Source of the DNA: CAVQOB01 sp963714325
Lineage (GTDB): Bacteria; Pseudomonadota; Alphaproteobacteria; Rhizobiales; Hyphomicrobiaceae
Assembly: GCA_963714325.1 (NCBI GenBank)
Contig: CAVQOB010000008.1
Location: forward strand, 620,001 to 684,000
Direction: 5' to 3'
DNA length: 64,000 nucleotides
A program made the translations under genes and the position numbers. The notes beneath the pieces were generated by a model. The model was not told the origin of the DNA. It ran no database searches and was given only the letters and a program-made list of their open reading frames with translations. Every line of letters starts with the position of its first letter. Position 1 is the first letter of the stretch. Positions 27,843-37,728 of the stretch are shown here, piece by piece.

Positions 27843-28324
27843 GCGGCGTCACAAAAGCACTCGTACTCGGCTGGGAGGAATGGGTCGCATTGCCCGATCT
27901 CGGTCTCCCCGCCATCAAGGCCAAGATTGATACCGGCGCCAAGACCAGTGCCCTGCATGCATTCACAATCGAGCCGTTTGGACCGCCCGGCCGGCCAGGC
28001 GTGCGGTTCGGAATCCACCCGGCGCCGCGCAAACCCGAGATCGAATTATTCTGCTCCGCTGCCGTTGTCGACACCCGCGATGTCACGAGTTCCAACGGTG
28101 AACGCGAACGCCGTTACGTGATCATGACAACATTGGCGATCGCCGGTCAGCAGTGGCCGATCGAGGTAACGCTGACCGACCGTTCCGAGATGAGTTATCG
28201 CATGTTGCTCGGCCGGCAGGCGTTGCAACCCGGCATCCTGATCGACCCGACCGTCTCGTTTCACCAACCGCGGCTTGGCTACAAGCTCTATGGGGTCAAG
28301 CGCCGGAAGGTCAAGCCGGACTGA
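27839..28324 (+). CDS. RimK-associated retropepsin-like (ATP-dependent zinc protease) family protein
   Basis: The protein has 161 residues from the TTG at 27839, which overlaps the hydrolase stop. The family motif KIDTGAKTSALHAF contains the aspartic-protease-like DTGA core. It is followed by RRYVIMTTLAIAGQQWPIEVTL and MLLGRQALQPGILIDPT, typical of this group (formerly DUF785). Members are often linked to RimK-type glutamate ligases; none is encoded here. An ATG further upstream exists in frame (27797) but overlaps the hydrolase. Confidence 0.86.
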   Translation: MSGVTKALVLGWEEWVALPDLGLPAIKAKIDTGAKTSALHAFTIEPFGPPGRPGVRFGIHPAPRKPEIELFCSAAVVDTRDVTSSNGERERRYVIMTTLAIAGQQWPIEVTLTDRSEMSYRMLLGRQALQPGILIDPTVSFHQPRLGYKLYGVKRRKVKPD

Positions 28325-28422
28325 TACCGGCAAACAACGATCGACCTGTGCTTCCCTGCACGCGACGGGCAGTTATCCGCGCGCAGGGTGCGGCGGCGGC
28401 GCAAGATGAGCGCTGGCAGCGG

Positions 28423-30483
28423 TCAGCGCAGATCGAGGTCTGTGGCCGGCTGATGCAACGCTTCGTGGATCGCCCGCGACACCGGCTCGGCGTTGTGCAT
28501 GAGGATTCGCTGTCGCCACGGGCGCGCCATCGGGCTGGAAATCTTCGACCACCTGCATCAGCACGCTGCGCATAGCGTCGTATCGTCCTGCGGATCGCCT
28601 CGCGCAATTCATTCAATTCCAGCTCCAGCCGCGCGGCCGGCACCATCGGCTCGCGGCACGAGGTGATGCGCGGATGTGCCGTGCCACTGCACGCTGTCGC
28701 CGATGATCAATTCCTCGCGCAGCTTTTCGCCTTGCCGTAAGCCCGACATACTCGATGGCGATATCGCCGTCGGATTTTGCGCATCGCGAACGGATAACCC
28801 CATCAGCCGGATCATCGAACGGGCAAGGTCGTCGATACGCACGGGCTCGCCCATGTTGAGCACGAACACTTCGCCGCCGACCCCCATCGCACCAGCCTGT
28901 ATCACCAGCGATGCTGCTTCGGGGATCGACATGAAATAGCGGATCATGTCGGGGTGCGTCACGGTGACGGGACCGCCGGCCTCGATCTGCTTTCGGAACA
29001 GTCGGACAACCGACCCGGAGCTGTCGAGCACATTGCCGAAGCGGACGATTGTGAACACGGTACGGCCGGCAACGATGGCGGCCGTCGATTGCAGGAACAT
29101 TTCGGCAAGGCGTTTACTGGCTCCCATGATGCTGGTCGGCCTGACCGCTTTGTCGGTCGAGATGAAGACAAACCGTTCGACACCCAACGCCGCCGCCGCC
29201 CGTGCGACAACCACAGTCCCGAACGTGTTGTTCAGCAGTCCAGCCGTAGGGTTATTCTCGACAATCGGCACATGCTTATGCGCGGCGGCATGATAGATCG
29301 TCACAACGCCATGACGCTCGATCGTGTCGCGAATGATCTGTTCGTCAAGTACACTGCCGAGTACAGCGTGAACGTCGATCGACACAGGCACTACTTTTGT
29401 CGTTGTGCCCGGGTCCTCAGCATCGCGGTTCAGCGCGACCAGGAGATCCTGTACTTCAGCCCCGATCTGATACAGCGCACTTTCCGATGCTTCGAACAGC
29501 ACCAGTCGCGTCGGTCGCTGACGCACGATCTGGCGCACCAGTTCAGACCCGATCGATCCACCGGCGCCCGTGACCATCACCGACTTGCCTTGAATATTGC
29601 GATGCATCAGGTCGGGATTCGGTGGCACCGCGTCGCGCCCGAGCAGATCATCGGCGCCGACCGGCCTGAGATCGCTGACAGTCACACGACCGGTTGCAAT
29701 ATCTTCGATGGCAGGTAGCGTTCGCACGGAGACTGGAAATTTCTCAAGGCTGCGGAGCAGTTGCGCCCGCTCATGCCGGCTGGCCTCGGGCATCGCCAGA
29801 AGAACCTCCTTGATCTGATGCCGATCGACTAGTCCAGCAAGCCGTTCTGGCCGGTAGACCTTGAAGCCGGCGACGTATTGCCCCCACAGGCCGCGGTTCT
29901 GATCGACGAACCCGACCGGATCGTAACGCTGCGATCGGGCCAGCGCGACCGCCAGCTGGACGCCGGTCGGCCCCGCACCATAGATGATCACCTTGTCGCG
30001 GCCCTCGGCAAACGGGCGTGGCAGGTCGACACCCATGCCTTTCAAGATCCAGCCCGCGAGTTGCCGGCTACCCCAGATACCAAGCGTGCCAAAAATGGCA
30101 TACAAGATGACGGCGGTGCGTGGCACGCCGGTCATCCCCGTCAGCACCACCACCAGCGACCAGATGAGAATCGAGACGCAGACCGCAAGTGCGATGCGGT
30201 TGATCGTGCGGCCACCGATGTAGCGCGTCACGAGGCGGTAGAGATCCATCTGGAAAAAGGTCAACACGCCAATCGCTGGCGCCAGGCCGGTCAGCGCCAT
30301 GAAGCGCCAATTGGGTGGCGTGTAGAATTCATTGTAGCGGATCGAAAACGCCAGCCACATCGAGAACGTCAGGATGCACACATCATTGATGACGAGGATC
30401 GCCCGTTTCGGATACCGCCCGAGCGCGACCATCCGCGCCATCAGGCGCCCAAACGGTCCAAGAAACGTCTTCAATTGCTGCAC
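28423..30483 (-). CDS. Membrane nucleotide-sugar 4,6-dehydratase/epimerase (CapD/WbpM/PglF type), several frameshifts
   Basis: Enzymes of this type convert UDP-GlcNAc-like sugars for capsule, O-antigen or glycoprotein synthesis. Four N-terminal membrane helices (about 1-140) precede a first Rossmann domain (VIIYGAGPTGVQLAVAL) and a second with the cofactor motif VMVTGAGGSIGSELVRQI, and HAAAHKHVPIVENNP. The usual catalytic tyrosine of YxxxK is replaced (MGASK), as in the large membrane forms. In the last 300 bases conserved sequence jumps frame: DGDIAIEYVGL and RQGEKLREELIIGD, then HPRITSCREPMVPAARLELE, then AEPVSRAIHEALHQPATDLD and a stop at 28423. Breaks lie near 28,790, 28,740, 28,682, 28,590 and 28,500. 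Confidence 0.88.
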
Positions 30484-30696
30484 GGATCGATCCTGAGCAT
30501 CACCAGTTGGTCGTCGCCAGTCACCCCATCGCAGAACGCGCTGAACACGACCGCAATTCCTGTTGTCAGGCTGCTATTGGCGCGTTAAATTCATATCGAG
30601 AACAACAGGTTGCCGATATTGAACCCAATAGGGAGATTATAATTCTATTCCAAGACGTAGTGACGGTTGTTCAATCAAATGTTGTGTCGCTTTGTA

Positions 30697-32091
30697 TCAG
30701 GCGCCAGGCCCGATCATTTTTTCCGGTCGCACCACCGCATCGAACTCGGCGTCTGTCACATAGCCGCCACCAACCGCCTCCTGGCGCAGCGTCGTGCCGT
30801 TCTTATGCGCTGTCTTGGCGATTTTCGCGGCATTGTCGTAACCAATCTTCGGAGCCAGCGCCGTCACCAGCATCAGCGAACGATCGAGCGCCGCCTTGAT
30901 GTTGTCTTCGCGCGCCTCGATGCCAGCGACGCAATTGTCGGTGAATGAGACGGCCGCGTCGGCCATCAACTTGGTCGATTGCAGGAAGTTGTAGGCCATC
31001 ACCGGATTGAACACGTTCAATTCGAAATGGCCCTGTGAACCCGCAAACGTCAAAGCAGCGTGATTGCCGAAGATCTGGCAGCAAACCATCGTCAGCGCCT
31101 CGCACTGCGTCGGGTTGACCTTGCCCGGCATGATCGAGGAGCCAGGCTCATTCTCCGGCAGTGACAGCTCGCCAAGCCCCGAGCGTGGGCCCGAGCCGAG
31201 AAACCGGATGTCATTGGCGATCTTGAACAGCGACGCTGCCACCGTGTTGATCGCGCCGTGGCTCATCACCATTGCATCATGCGCAGCGAGTGCTTCGAAC
31301 TTGTTCGGTGCGGTCGTGAAGGGCAATCCGGTGATGGCCGCGATCCGCTCCGCAACCTTCTCCGCAAATCCCATCGGCGCATTGAGCCCGGTGCCGACGG
31401 CCGTGCCGCCCTGCGCCAGTTCCATCAACATCGGCAGTGTGCTCTCGATCCGCTTGATACCGTTCTCGATCTGCCGCGCATAGCCACCGAATTCCTGACC
31501 GAGCGTCAGTGGCGTCGCATCCTGCGTGTGCGTGCGCCCGATTTTGATGATCTGCGCCCAGGCCTTGGCCTTGACGTCGAGCGCCGTGTGCAGGTGCCGC
31601 AACGCCGGCAGCAGAGAACGCACAATCTCCTCGGCACACGCGATATGCATCGCCGTCGGGTAGGTGTCGTTCGAACTCTGGCTCATATTCACGTGGTCGT
31701 TGGGATGGACGGGCTTCTTCGAGCCCATCACGCCGCCGAGCATTTCAATCGCCCGATTGGAAATCACCTCGTTGGCATTCATGTTCGATTGCGTGCCAGA
31801 GCCCGTCTGCCAGACCACCAACGGGAAGTGATCGTTGAGACGGCCTTCGATGACCTCCTGTGCGGCCGCGACAATCGTCGCGGCGATCTTTGGATCGAGC
31901 CGGCCGAGCGCTGCGTTCGTCTCAGCCGCCGCGCGCTTGACGATACCGAGCCCGCGCACGACCGACGCCGGTTGTCGCTCCCAGCCGATTTTGAAATTGC
32001 CGAGACTGCGCTCCGCTTGCGCGCCCCAATAGCGCGTCGCGTCGACTTCGATCGGGCCAAACGTATCGGTCTCAGTGCGGGTCTTGGTCAT
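30697..32091 (-). CDS. fumC: Class II fumarate hydratase
   Basis: FumC is the iron-independent fumarase of the citric acid cycle. The protein has 464 residues from MTKTRTETDTFGPIEV at 32091; the open frame extends 31 codons further but without homology. The superfamily signature GSSIMPGKVNPTQCEA is intact, as are QTGSGTQSNMNANEV and KIGRTHTQDATPLTLGQEF. It is uninterrupted. The upstream neighbour is ETF-QO on the same strand. Confidence 0.97.
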   Translation of the reverse strand: MTKTRTETDTFGPIEVDATRYWGAQAERSLGNFKIGWERQPASVVRGLGIVKRAAAETNAALGRLDPKIAATIVAAAQEVIEGRLNDHFPLVVWQTGSGTQSNMNANEVISNRAIEMLGGVMGSKKPVHPNDHVNMSQSSNDTYPTAMHIACAEEIVRSLLPALRHLHTALDVKAKAWAQIIKIGRTHTQDATPLTLGQEFGGYARQIENGIKRIESTLPMLMELAQGGTAVGTGLNAPMGFAEKVAERIAAITGLPFTTAPNKFEALAAHDAMVMSHGAINTVAASLFKIANDIRFLGSGPRSGLGELSLPENEPGSSIMPGKVNPTQCEALTMVCCQIFGNHAALTFAGSQGHFELNVFNPVMAYNFLQSTKLMADAAVSFTDNCVAGIEAREDNIKAALDRSLMLVTALAPKIGYDNAAKIAKTAHKNGTTLRQEAVGGGYVTDAEFDAVVRPEKMIGPGA

Positions 32092-32192
32092 GGTTGGTCC
32101 ATCGATTGTCGCGGCCGGCTGATCGGCACCGAGCGTTGCCCTAGCACGCGCGCCAAGCGCGTTCCAACGGGTTCTGAGCGTCATGCACGGGA

Positions 32193-33875
32193 CTACATCC
32201 CCGGATAATTCGGCCCGCCACTACCTTCAGGCACCGTCCAAGTGATGTTCTGGCTCGGGTCCTTGATGTCGCAGGTTTTGCAGTGAACGCAATTCTGCGC
32301 GTTGATCTGGAACCGCGCCTTGCCATCGTCGCTCCTGATGATCTCGTAAACGCCAGCCGGGCAATAGCGCTGCGCCGGTTCGGCATACTCCGGTAGATTG
32401 AACGCCACGGGAATGCGCGGATCGGCCAGTTTCAGATGCGCCGGCTGATCTTCCTCGTGGTTGGTCGCCGAGAACGACACATTGGTCAGCCGGTCAAACG
32501 TCAACACGCCATCCGCCTTGGGATAGGTGATCGGCGTGAACGCGCTCGCTTTGCCCGTCGACGCATGATCAGGTTTGCCGTGCTTCAAGGTGTAGCCGAG
32601 GCCGATCCCGGGAATGATGGTGTTCAGCCACATGTCGAGTGCGCCGAGCGGAATTCCGATGGCCGTCCCGAATTTCGACCACAACGGTTTGACGTTGCGC
32701 ACCGGTCTCAGGTCGCGGGCGATCGGGCCTGCACGAACAGCGCGTTCGTAGCCGTCAAGCATGTCGTGCGCGCGCCCGGCCGTCAGTGCGGCAAACGCCG
32801 CGTCGGCTGCATATATCCCTGACAGGATCGCGTTGTGACTGCCCTTAATGCGCGCCACGTTGACGAAGCCGGCCGAACATCCGGCGAGCACGCCGCCGGG
32901 AAAGGCCAGCGTCGGAATCGACTGCCATCCGCCTTCCGTGAGCGCGCGCGCGCCGTAGGAAATGCGTTTTCCACCCGCCAGCAGCTCGGCGATCATCGGG
33001 TGTGTTTTGAAGCGCTGGAATTCGTCATAGGGCGAGAGATAGGGATTCTTGTAGTTCAGATGCACAACGAAACCAACCGACACTAAGTTCTTGCCATAGT
33101 GGTAGAGAAAAGACCCGCCACCCGTGCTGTTGCCGAGCGGCCAGCCGAAGGTGTGTTGCACCAACCCCGGCTGATGCTTTGCTCCCGGAATCTCCCACAG
33201 CTCCTTCAGGCCGATGCCGTACTTTTGCGGCTCTCTGCCTTCGTCGAGTTTAAATTTGGCAACCAGTGTCTTGGCTAGCGATCCGCGCGCGCCTTCAGCG
33301 ATCACTGTATACTTGCCGCGCAATTCCATGCCGCGCGTATAGCGGTCGGATGGCTTGCCATCGCGGCCGATCCCCATGTCGCCGGTCGCGACGCCAATGA
33401 CCGCGCCCTCGCTGTCATAGAGGACTTCGGCGGCGGCAAAGCCTGGATACACTTCAACGCCAAGTTCGGCGGCTTGCTCGCCAAGCCACTTGCACAAGGC
33501 GCCAAGCGAGCCCGCATAGTTGCCATGATTGTTCATCAGCGGCGGCATCGCGAAGTTCGGCAGGCGGAGACGGCCGGCCGGACCGAGCACATAGAACCGG
33601 TCATCGGTGACCGGCGTATCGAGCGGCGCGCCTTTAGCCTTCCAGTCGGGAATGAGCTGGTTCAACCCGACCGGATCGATCACTGCGCCGGAGAGAATAT
33701 GCGCGCCAACCTCCGAGCCCTTTTCAAGCAAGACGACAGAAATCTCACGTGACTGCTCGGCCGCCAGTTGTTTCAAGCGGATGGCCGTGGCGAGGCCGGC
33801 CGGTCCAGCGCCGACCACGACAACGTCAAAGTCCATCGCCTCACGTTGCGGGAGTTCAGCGCCATTGATAGCCAT
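32193..33875 (-). CDS. Electron transfer flavoprotein-ubiquinone oxidoreductase
   Basis: ETF-QO passes electrons from acyl-CoA and sarcosine/dimethylglycine-type dehydrogenases, via ETF, to ubiquinone at the membrane. The protein has 560 residues. It has an N-terminal FAD motif (VVVVGAGPAGLATAIRLKQL), the quinone-binding region around GCSAGFVNVARIKGSHNA, and a C-terminal [4Fe-4S] site formed by CPAGVYE and CVHCKTCDIKDP. The gene is intact. The coexisting paa genes and acyl-CoA metabolism fit this electron route. Confidence 0.95.
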   Translation of the reverse strand: MAINGAELPQREAMDFDVVVVGAGPAGLATAIRLKQLAAEQSREISVVLLEKGSEVGAHILSGAVIDPVGLNQLIPDWKAKGAPLDTPVTDDRFYVLGPAGRLRLPNFAMPPLMNNHGNYAGSLGALCKWLGEQAAELGVEVYPGFAAAEVLYDSEGAVIGVATGDMGIGRDGKPSDRYTRGMELRGKYTVIAEGARGSLAKTLVAKFKLDEGREPQKYGIGLKELWEIPGAKHQPGLVQHTFGWPLGNSTGGGSFLYHYGKNLVSVGFVVHLNYKNPYLSPYDEFQRFKTHPMIAELLAGGKRISYGARALTEGGWQSIPTLAFPGGVLAGCSAGFVNVARIKGSHNAILSGIYAADAAFAALTAGRAHDMLDGYERAVRAGPIARDLRPVRNVKPLWSKFGTAIGIPLGALDMWLNTIIPGIGLGYTLKHGKPDHASTGKASAFTPITYPKADGVLTFDRLTNVSFSATNHEEDQPAHLKLADPRIPVAFNLPEYAEPAQRYCPAGVYEIIRSDDGKARFQINAQNCVHCKTCDIKDPSQNITWTVPEGSGGPNYPGM

Positions 33876-34167
33876 CTTGGTCGACTTTCCTTGCCATTCG
33901 GCCCGCCTGTAGCGCGGAGCGCCCCACGCGTTCGATAGGTCCGCATCACAGGTGCGTCAAGTCCTCGGATGTCTGTTGTATCCCGTTGTCACCGATGCTT
34001 CATTTCGACCCGATGACGTACCCACAGGCAAAGTCTTTCACCTGTCATCGGAATGCATTGGCAAAACATTCTGTTACAGTGCTACCCAGTGATCGCGCGA
34101 TCGAAGCGATTGGGATTATTCCGGTGGGGCGGCGGACCAGAGAAGGCGAACGGGGGAGAGCGGCTTC

Positions 34168-34794
34168 ATGTATCACTTGCAGTATCGCATCGGACTGCAG
34201 CATTGGTCCGAGTATGCGGAGCAAGCGCAGGCGCGGTCGCGGCGGTCCGGTTTCGCCCGGCGTCTCGGCTCCAGCATTGTCGATGCGCTGCTCGCTGGCG
34301 TCGTCGCCGGCCTTGGTCTCTATGGCGCACATTACTACTTTGAGATCAGTGACACGCTCGCCTACGCGATGCTCGCCGCATTCGTCGTTTTCTACACCCT
34401 CGGCATCATCGTCTGCTTTCGCTATCTGCGCGCGCGCGAAGCCGGCAATCCCGGTCGCGATGGATTTCTGCTTGGCCAGCGGACGGCCACGTTCACCGAC
34501 GAGAATGTCGAAGTGTCGTCCGATCGCGGCATGACGCGCTATGAGTGGCGCGCGTTCGAGCGTGTCGAGCGCTTTCCGCGGTTCATCGTGCTCTGGCTCG
34601 AGCCAGGTGCCGGGCTGCTGCTGCCACGCAGCGCATTCCAATCTGAGGGCGAAGCGGCCGGGTTCGTCGAATTCGCCAATGAGTGCATCAGTCAACCGCC
34701 CAAGGCGAGCCGCAAATCGGCCGACACGCCAGCCAAGCCAAAAGCCGCTACCGCTACCGCTACTGCAGCTGCCGCCGCCGGGGCCGCTGAATGA
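34168..34794 (+). CDS. YcxB-like domain membrane protein
   Basis: The protein has 208 residues. Two hydrophobic helices near residues 38-55 and 65-85 are followed by a soluble YcxB-like C-terminal domain with the pattern RTATFTDENVEVSSDRGMTR, YEWRAFERVERFPRFIVLWL and a LLPRSAF strand. The last 35 residues are a Lys/Ala/Pro-rich tail. The function of the family is not known. Its stop overlaps the start of the DNA glycosylase gene, so they are probably cotranscribed. Confidence 0.8.
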   Translation: MYHLQYRIGLQHWSEYAEQAQARSRRSGFARRLGSSIVDALLAGVVAGLGLYGAHYYFEISDTLAYAMLAAFVVFYTLGIIVCFRYLRAREAGNPGRDGFLLGQRTATFTDENVEVSSDRGMTRYEWRAFERVERFPRFIVLWLEPGAGLLLPRSAFQSEGEAAGFVEFANECISQPPKASRKSADTPAKPKAATATATAAAAAGAAE

Positions 34795-35720
34795 CACAGC
34801 TGGCACCCGGTGTTGCCGACGCGGTTGCGTTGCTGCAGTGGTACCGTGAAGCCGGCGTCGATGCGGCGATCGGCGACACCGCCATCAACTGGCTTGATCG
34901 CGGCGCAATTAAACCGGGCGCCGAATACGTGTGGCCAGAAAGCGAGCAAGCGAGCAGCGGAACCTTAGCCAAATCAGCGATGGCAATCCGAACGGCGCCG
35001 CCTCCGCCGGCAACTCAGTCTGGATCAGCCCCGGCCAAGTCCGCCGTGGCGCCGCGCCCTGCGCTGACGATGACACCGCCGCCACGCACATTCCCGACCG
35101 CGACGCCGGACGATGCGACCATGGCCGCCCGCGCCGCAGCGGCGACGGCGAATGATCTTTCAACGCTCGAACGCATTTTGACGGACTTCAACGGCTGCGC
35201 GCTGAAGGCGACCGCCAAGCACTTGTGCTTCTATCGCGGTGCCCCACAGGCTCGCCTGATGTTGATTGGCGAAGCGCCCGGTCGCGACGAGGACCTGGCT
35301 GGCAAACCGTTCGTCGGTCGCGCCGGCCAGCTGCTCGATAAAATGCTTGCGGCCATCGAACTCGGTGAAGCCGATGCGCATATCACCAACACCGTTTATT
35401 GGCGTCCGCCGGGAAACCGCCCGCCGACGCCGCAGGAGACCGAGGTCTGCCGGCCTTTTGTCGAGCGGCAGATCGCGCTGGTCAAGCCTGACGTCATCGT
35501 GCTGCTCGGCGGCGGCGCTGCCAATCACATCTTCGGTGTCCCGGAAGGCATCATGCGACTGCGCGGCAAATGGCGCGATATCATCATCGCCGGTCGCACC
35601 ATCCGCGCCATGGCGACCTTTCATCCCGACTACCTGTTGCGCACCCCCGGCGCCAAGCGGCAAGCTTGGCGCGACCTGCTGTCACTCAGGGCGGCGCTCA
35701 AGGCAACCCCCGCCGCGTGA
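34791..35720 (+). CDS. Uracil-DNA glycosylase, family 4
   Basis: Family 4 UDGs are [4Fe-4S] enzymes that remove uracil from DNA. The protein has 309 residues: a variable N-terminus with a Pro/Ala-rich linker (about 60-115), then the catalytic domain starting at about residue 123. Motif 1 is GEAPGRDEDLAGKPFVGRAG and motif 2 is HPDYLLR. Cysteines in NGCALKATAKHLCFYRG and ETEVCRPF fit the cluster ligands. The start overlaps the upstream YcxB-like stop. Confidence 0.92.
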   Translation: MTQLAPGVADAVALLQWYREAGVDAAIGDTAINWLDRGAIKPGAEYVWPESEQASSGTLAKSAMAIRTAPPPPATQSGSAPAKSAVAPRPALTMTPPPRTFPTATPDDATMAARAAAATANDLSTLERILTDFNGCALKATAKHLCFYRGAPQARLMLIGEAPGRDEDLAGKPFVGRAGQLLDKMLAAIELGEADAHITNTVYWRPPGNRPPTPQETEVCRPFVERQIALVKPDVIVLLGGGAANHIFGVPEGIMRLRGKWRDIIIAGRTIRAMATFHPDYLLRTPGAKRQAWRDLLSLRAALKATPAA

Positions 35721-35928
35721 TCTAAACTAGTCGCACTTTTTCTCCGCGCCATTTCTCCGTCTTCGCCGCGTCGCGCCAAGTCCCGCGTACCGATCGATCG
35801 CAATTGAACTAAATCCCAGCCAATCCCTTAAATAGCCCGTAAAATATTCTGGATATTGTGCCTTCAAGAAACACGCGCGACGGTCACGCCGGCGACGTAG
35901 TGACATTGGGTTTCGGGAGCCCGCATCA

Positions 35929-36447
35929 GTGACCCTCACCTATCGATTTCATCGCCCCATCTCGGTGCTCTACGCGCGCGCCGTCGGCCCCTATGCCTCA
36001 AGCTCAGTCGCGGCATGGAGCCTGATGCTCGATTGGCTCGACGAGCGCCGGTGCCGCGACCGCGTGCCCCAAGGCATTGGCGTTATCCGTGACGATCCAT
36101 CGAAAACCGGCCAGTTTCTGCGCCGCTACGATGCCTGCGTGGAATTAATCCCCGGCCTCGAAAGTGATCTGCATGCCGGTATCGGCCGCCAGACGCTGCC
36201 CGGTGGTTCCTATGCGATCCACACTCACATTGGCCCGCACGCGGCGTTGAATGAAAAGCTGTCCACATTTCATCGGCAATGGTTGCCAGCAACCGGCCAC
36301 GTCGTCGATGACAGCCGATCGTTTATGGAAATCTATATCGATGACCCCGCAAAAACCGACACGGCAAAGCTCCGTACGGAATTGTGCATTCCTATTCTGA
36401 CGGCGACAAATACGCTCGAAGTTCACAGCATCGCCAACGTCGCCTGA
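35929..36447 (+). CDS. GyrI-like effector-binding domain protein
   Basis: The protein has 172 residues from GTG at 35929 and is a stand-alone GyrI/SbmC-like domain, related to the effector domains of AraC-type regulators such as Rob. It shows ISVLYARAVGPYASSSVAAW at the front, DACVELIPGLESD in the middle and a SFMEIYIDDPAKTDTAKLRT end with the expected acidic ligand-binding residues. No DNA-binding domain is present. It may bind or inactivate small molecules or inhibit gyrase; this is inferred from the family. Confidence 0.85.
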   Translation: MTLTYRFHRPISVLYARAVGPYASSSVAAWSLMLDWLDERRCRDRVPQGIGVIRDDPSKTGQFLRRYDACVELIPGLESDLHAGIGRQTLPGGSYAIHTHIGPHAALNEKLSTFHRQWLPATGHVVDDSRSFMEIYIDDPAKTDTAKLRTELCIPILTATNTLEVHSIANVA

Positions 36448-36480
36448 TCGCCAAACCCGCGCTCGTACCACCCCACGCAA

Positions 36481-36511
36481 AACGGCCCCGCTCGGATCCA
36501 GCGAGGCCGTT
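36481..36511 (-). terminator. Hairpin between the GyrI-like gene and sodB, probably ending sodB
   Basis: AACGGCCCCGCT and AGCGAGGCCGTT pair with one mismatch around a seven-base loop. On the minus strand the stem is followed by TTTTG, fitting termination of sodB; the plus strand has only a weak T run. Confidence 0.7.
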
Positions 36512-36553
36512 GTTGAAGGAGTGGCTGCATGCCTGCCGGCTTCGGACGCGATC

Positions 36554-36614
36554 GGGCATCCGAAGCCGCAAGCAAAGCGGCGGATGCGGGTGGGCATCCG
36601 AAGCCGCAAGCAAA
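36554..36614. repeat. Two direct copies of a 23-bp sequence just after sodB
   Basis: GGGCATCCGAAGCCGCAAGC plus AAA occurs at 36554-36576 and again at 36592-36614, 38 bp apart and without mismatch. The intervening bases include CGGATGC, the complement of part of the unit, so hairpins are possible. It lies between the hairpin and the sodB stop codon and would be in the sodB 3' untranslated region. Confidence 0.85.
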
Positions 36615-36620
36615 CGAGCG

Positions 36621-37217
36621 TCAGCCCATCATTTTCTCGACGTGTTCCCAGTTGACCAGATTGTCGACGAAGGCCTCCAGGTACTTCGGCCGCAGATTGC
36701 GGTAGTCGATGTAGTAGCTGTGCTCCCAGACGTCGCAGCCGAGGATCGGTTGCGCGCCATGCATCAGCGGATTTTCTCCGTTTGGCGTCTTCATCACTTC
36801 GAGCTTGCCGCCCTTTAGCGCCAGCCAGCACCAGCCTGAACCGAACTGCGTCACGCCCGCTTGAATAAAGTCGGTGCGCATCTTGTCGTAGCCGCCGTAA
36901 GCCGCGACCAGTGGCTCAAGTTTCCCTGGCAGCGTCTTGCCGCCACCGCCCTTTTTCATCCAGTTCCAGAAATGGATATGGTTGTAGTGCTGACCGATCT
37001 GGTTGATCACCGGCTGATCCTTGGCGGCGAACGCTTCCTTGCAGATCTGCTCGATCCCCTTGCCGGCATACTTGGTGCCCTCGCCAGCCAGTGTGTTGCC
37101 AGCCGTTACATAGGCATTGTGATGCTTGTCATGGTGGAATTCGAGCGTTTCCTTGGACATGTAGGGGGCGAGGCTGTCGTAGGCATAAGGCAATTTGGGT
37201 AGTTCGAACGCGGCCAT
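36621..37217 (-). CDS. sodB: Superoxide dismutase, Fe type
   Basis: The protein has 198 residues. Metal ligands are visible in FEFHHDKHHNAYV-like LEFHHDKHHNAYV (His), HYNHIHFWNWM (His) and DVWEHSYYIDY (Asp and His). The GAQPILGCDVWEH sequence and QFGSGWCWL fit the iron form common in alphaproteobacteria. A good ribosome binding site (AAGGAGCCAGACC) precedes the ATG. It detoxifies superoxide in the cytosol. Confidence 0.95.
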   Translation of the reverse strand: MAAFELPKLPYAYDSLAPYMSKETLEFHHDKHHNAYVTAGNTLAGEGTKYAGKGIEQICKEAFAAKDQPVINQIGQHYNHIHFWNWMKKGGGGKTLPGKLEPLVAAYGGYDKMRTDFIQAGVTQFGSGWCWLALKGGKLEVMKTPNGENPLMHGAQPILGCDVWEHSYYIDYRNLRPKYLEAFVDNLVNWEHVEKMMG

Positions 37218-37456
37218 GGTCTGGCTCCTTGTCTGTGTTGGGGGGAATTGGATGGCGCACCGTAAAGGGTCGCGGTTTCCGACACAAGCGGGGGCCGAAA
37301 CGGCAGTTTGCTAGGCTGATCTGGGCCCTTGACGCAACACCTTGGCCGGAAGGGTGATTTCAGGTTACGGTTAGACTGGACGGGCGGTCCGCTTATCGCC
37401 ACACAGTTCGGTTACATACACGCGGAAGCGCTAAAATTCATGATGTTGAGGCCGGT

Positions 37457-37720
37457 ATGCTGATGCGGGCAACTCTTGCCACGCTTGCTGGATTGCTTGC
37501 GTTTTCTATTGGCTCGGCGTCAGCTGGACCTGCGATCCTGTTCGACCAGGCGGACGGGAAGGTACTCTACGCCGAGGATCAGGATAACCTCTGGCATCCC
37601 GCGTCTCTGACCAAGATCATGACCGCCTACATGGCGTTCGAGGCGATCAAGGCTGGCAAGCTCACGCTCGAAACCAAGCTCCCGACGTCCGAACTGGCCA
37701 ACGCCCAGCCGCCGAGCAAT
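37457..37720 (+). pseudogene. D-alanyl-D-alanine carboxypeptidase (PBP5/6 type), cut off after about 87 residues
   Basis: The 5' part of a dacA/dacC-like gene is present: a signal peptide (MLMRATLATLAGLLAFSIGS), the strand PAILFDQADGKVLYAEDQDN, and the active-site tetrad region HPASLTKIMTAYMAFEAI with SxxK. Homology runs to SELANAQPPS and then stops; the SxN and KTG motifs are absent. From there the sequence is pilB on the opposite strand. The truncation coincides with a join of two different DNAs rather than a decay pattern. Confidence 0.88.
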
Positions 37721-37728
37721 GCGCTGCC
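37712..37728. other. Junction between alphaproteobacterial-like and gammaproteobacterial-like DNA
   Basis: On the left, a D,D-carboxypeptidase gene loses homology after codons for QPPS. On the right, minus-strand pilB loses homology after AEIAIKAA. Both genes are broken at the same place, with only a few bases that could belong to either. No insertion sequence, target duplication or attachment site is visible. Confidence 0.8.
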
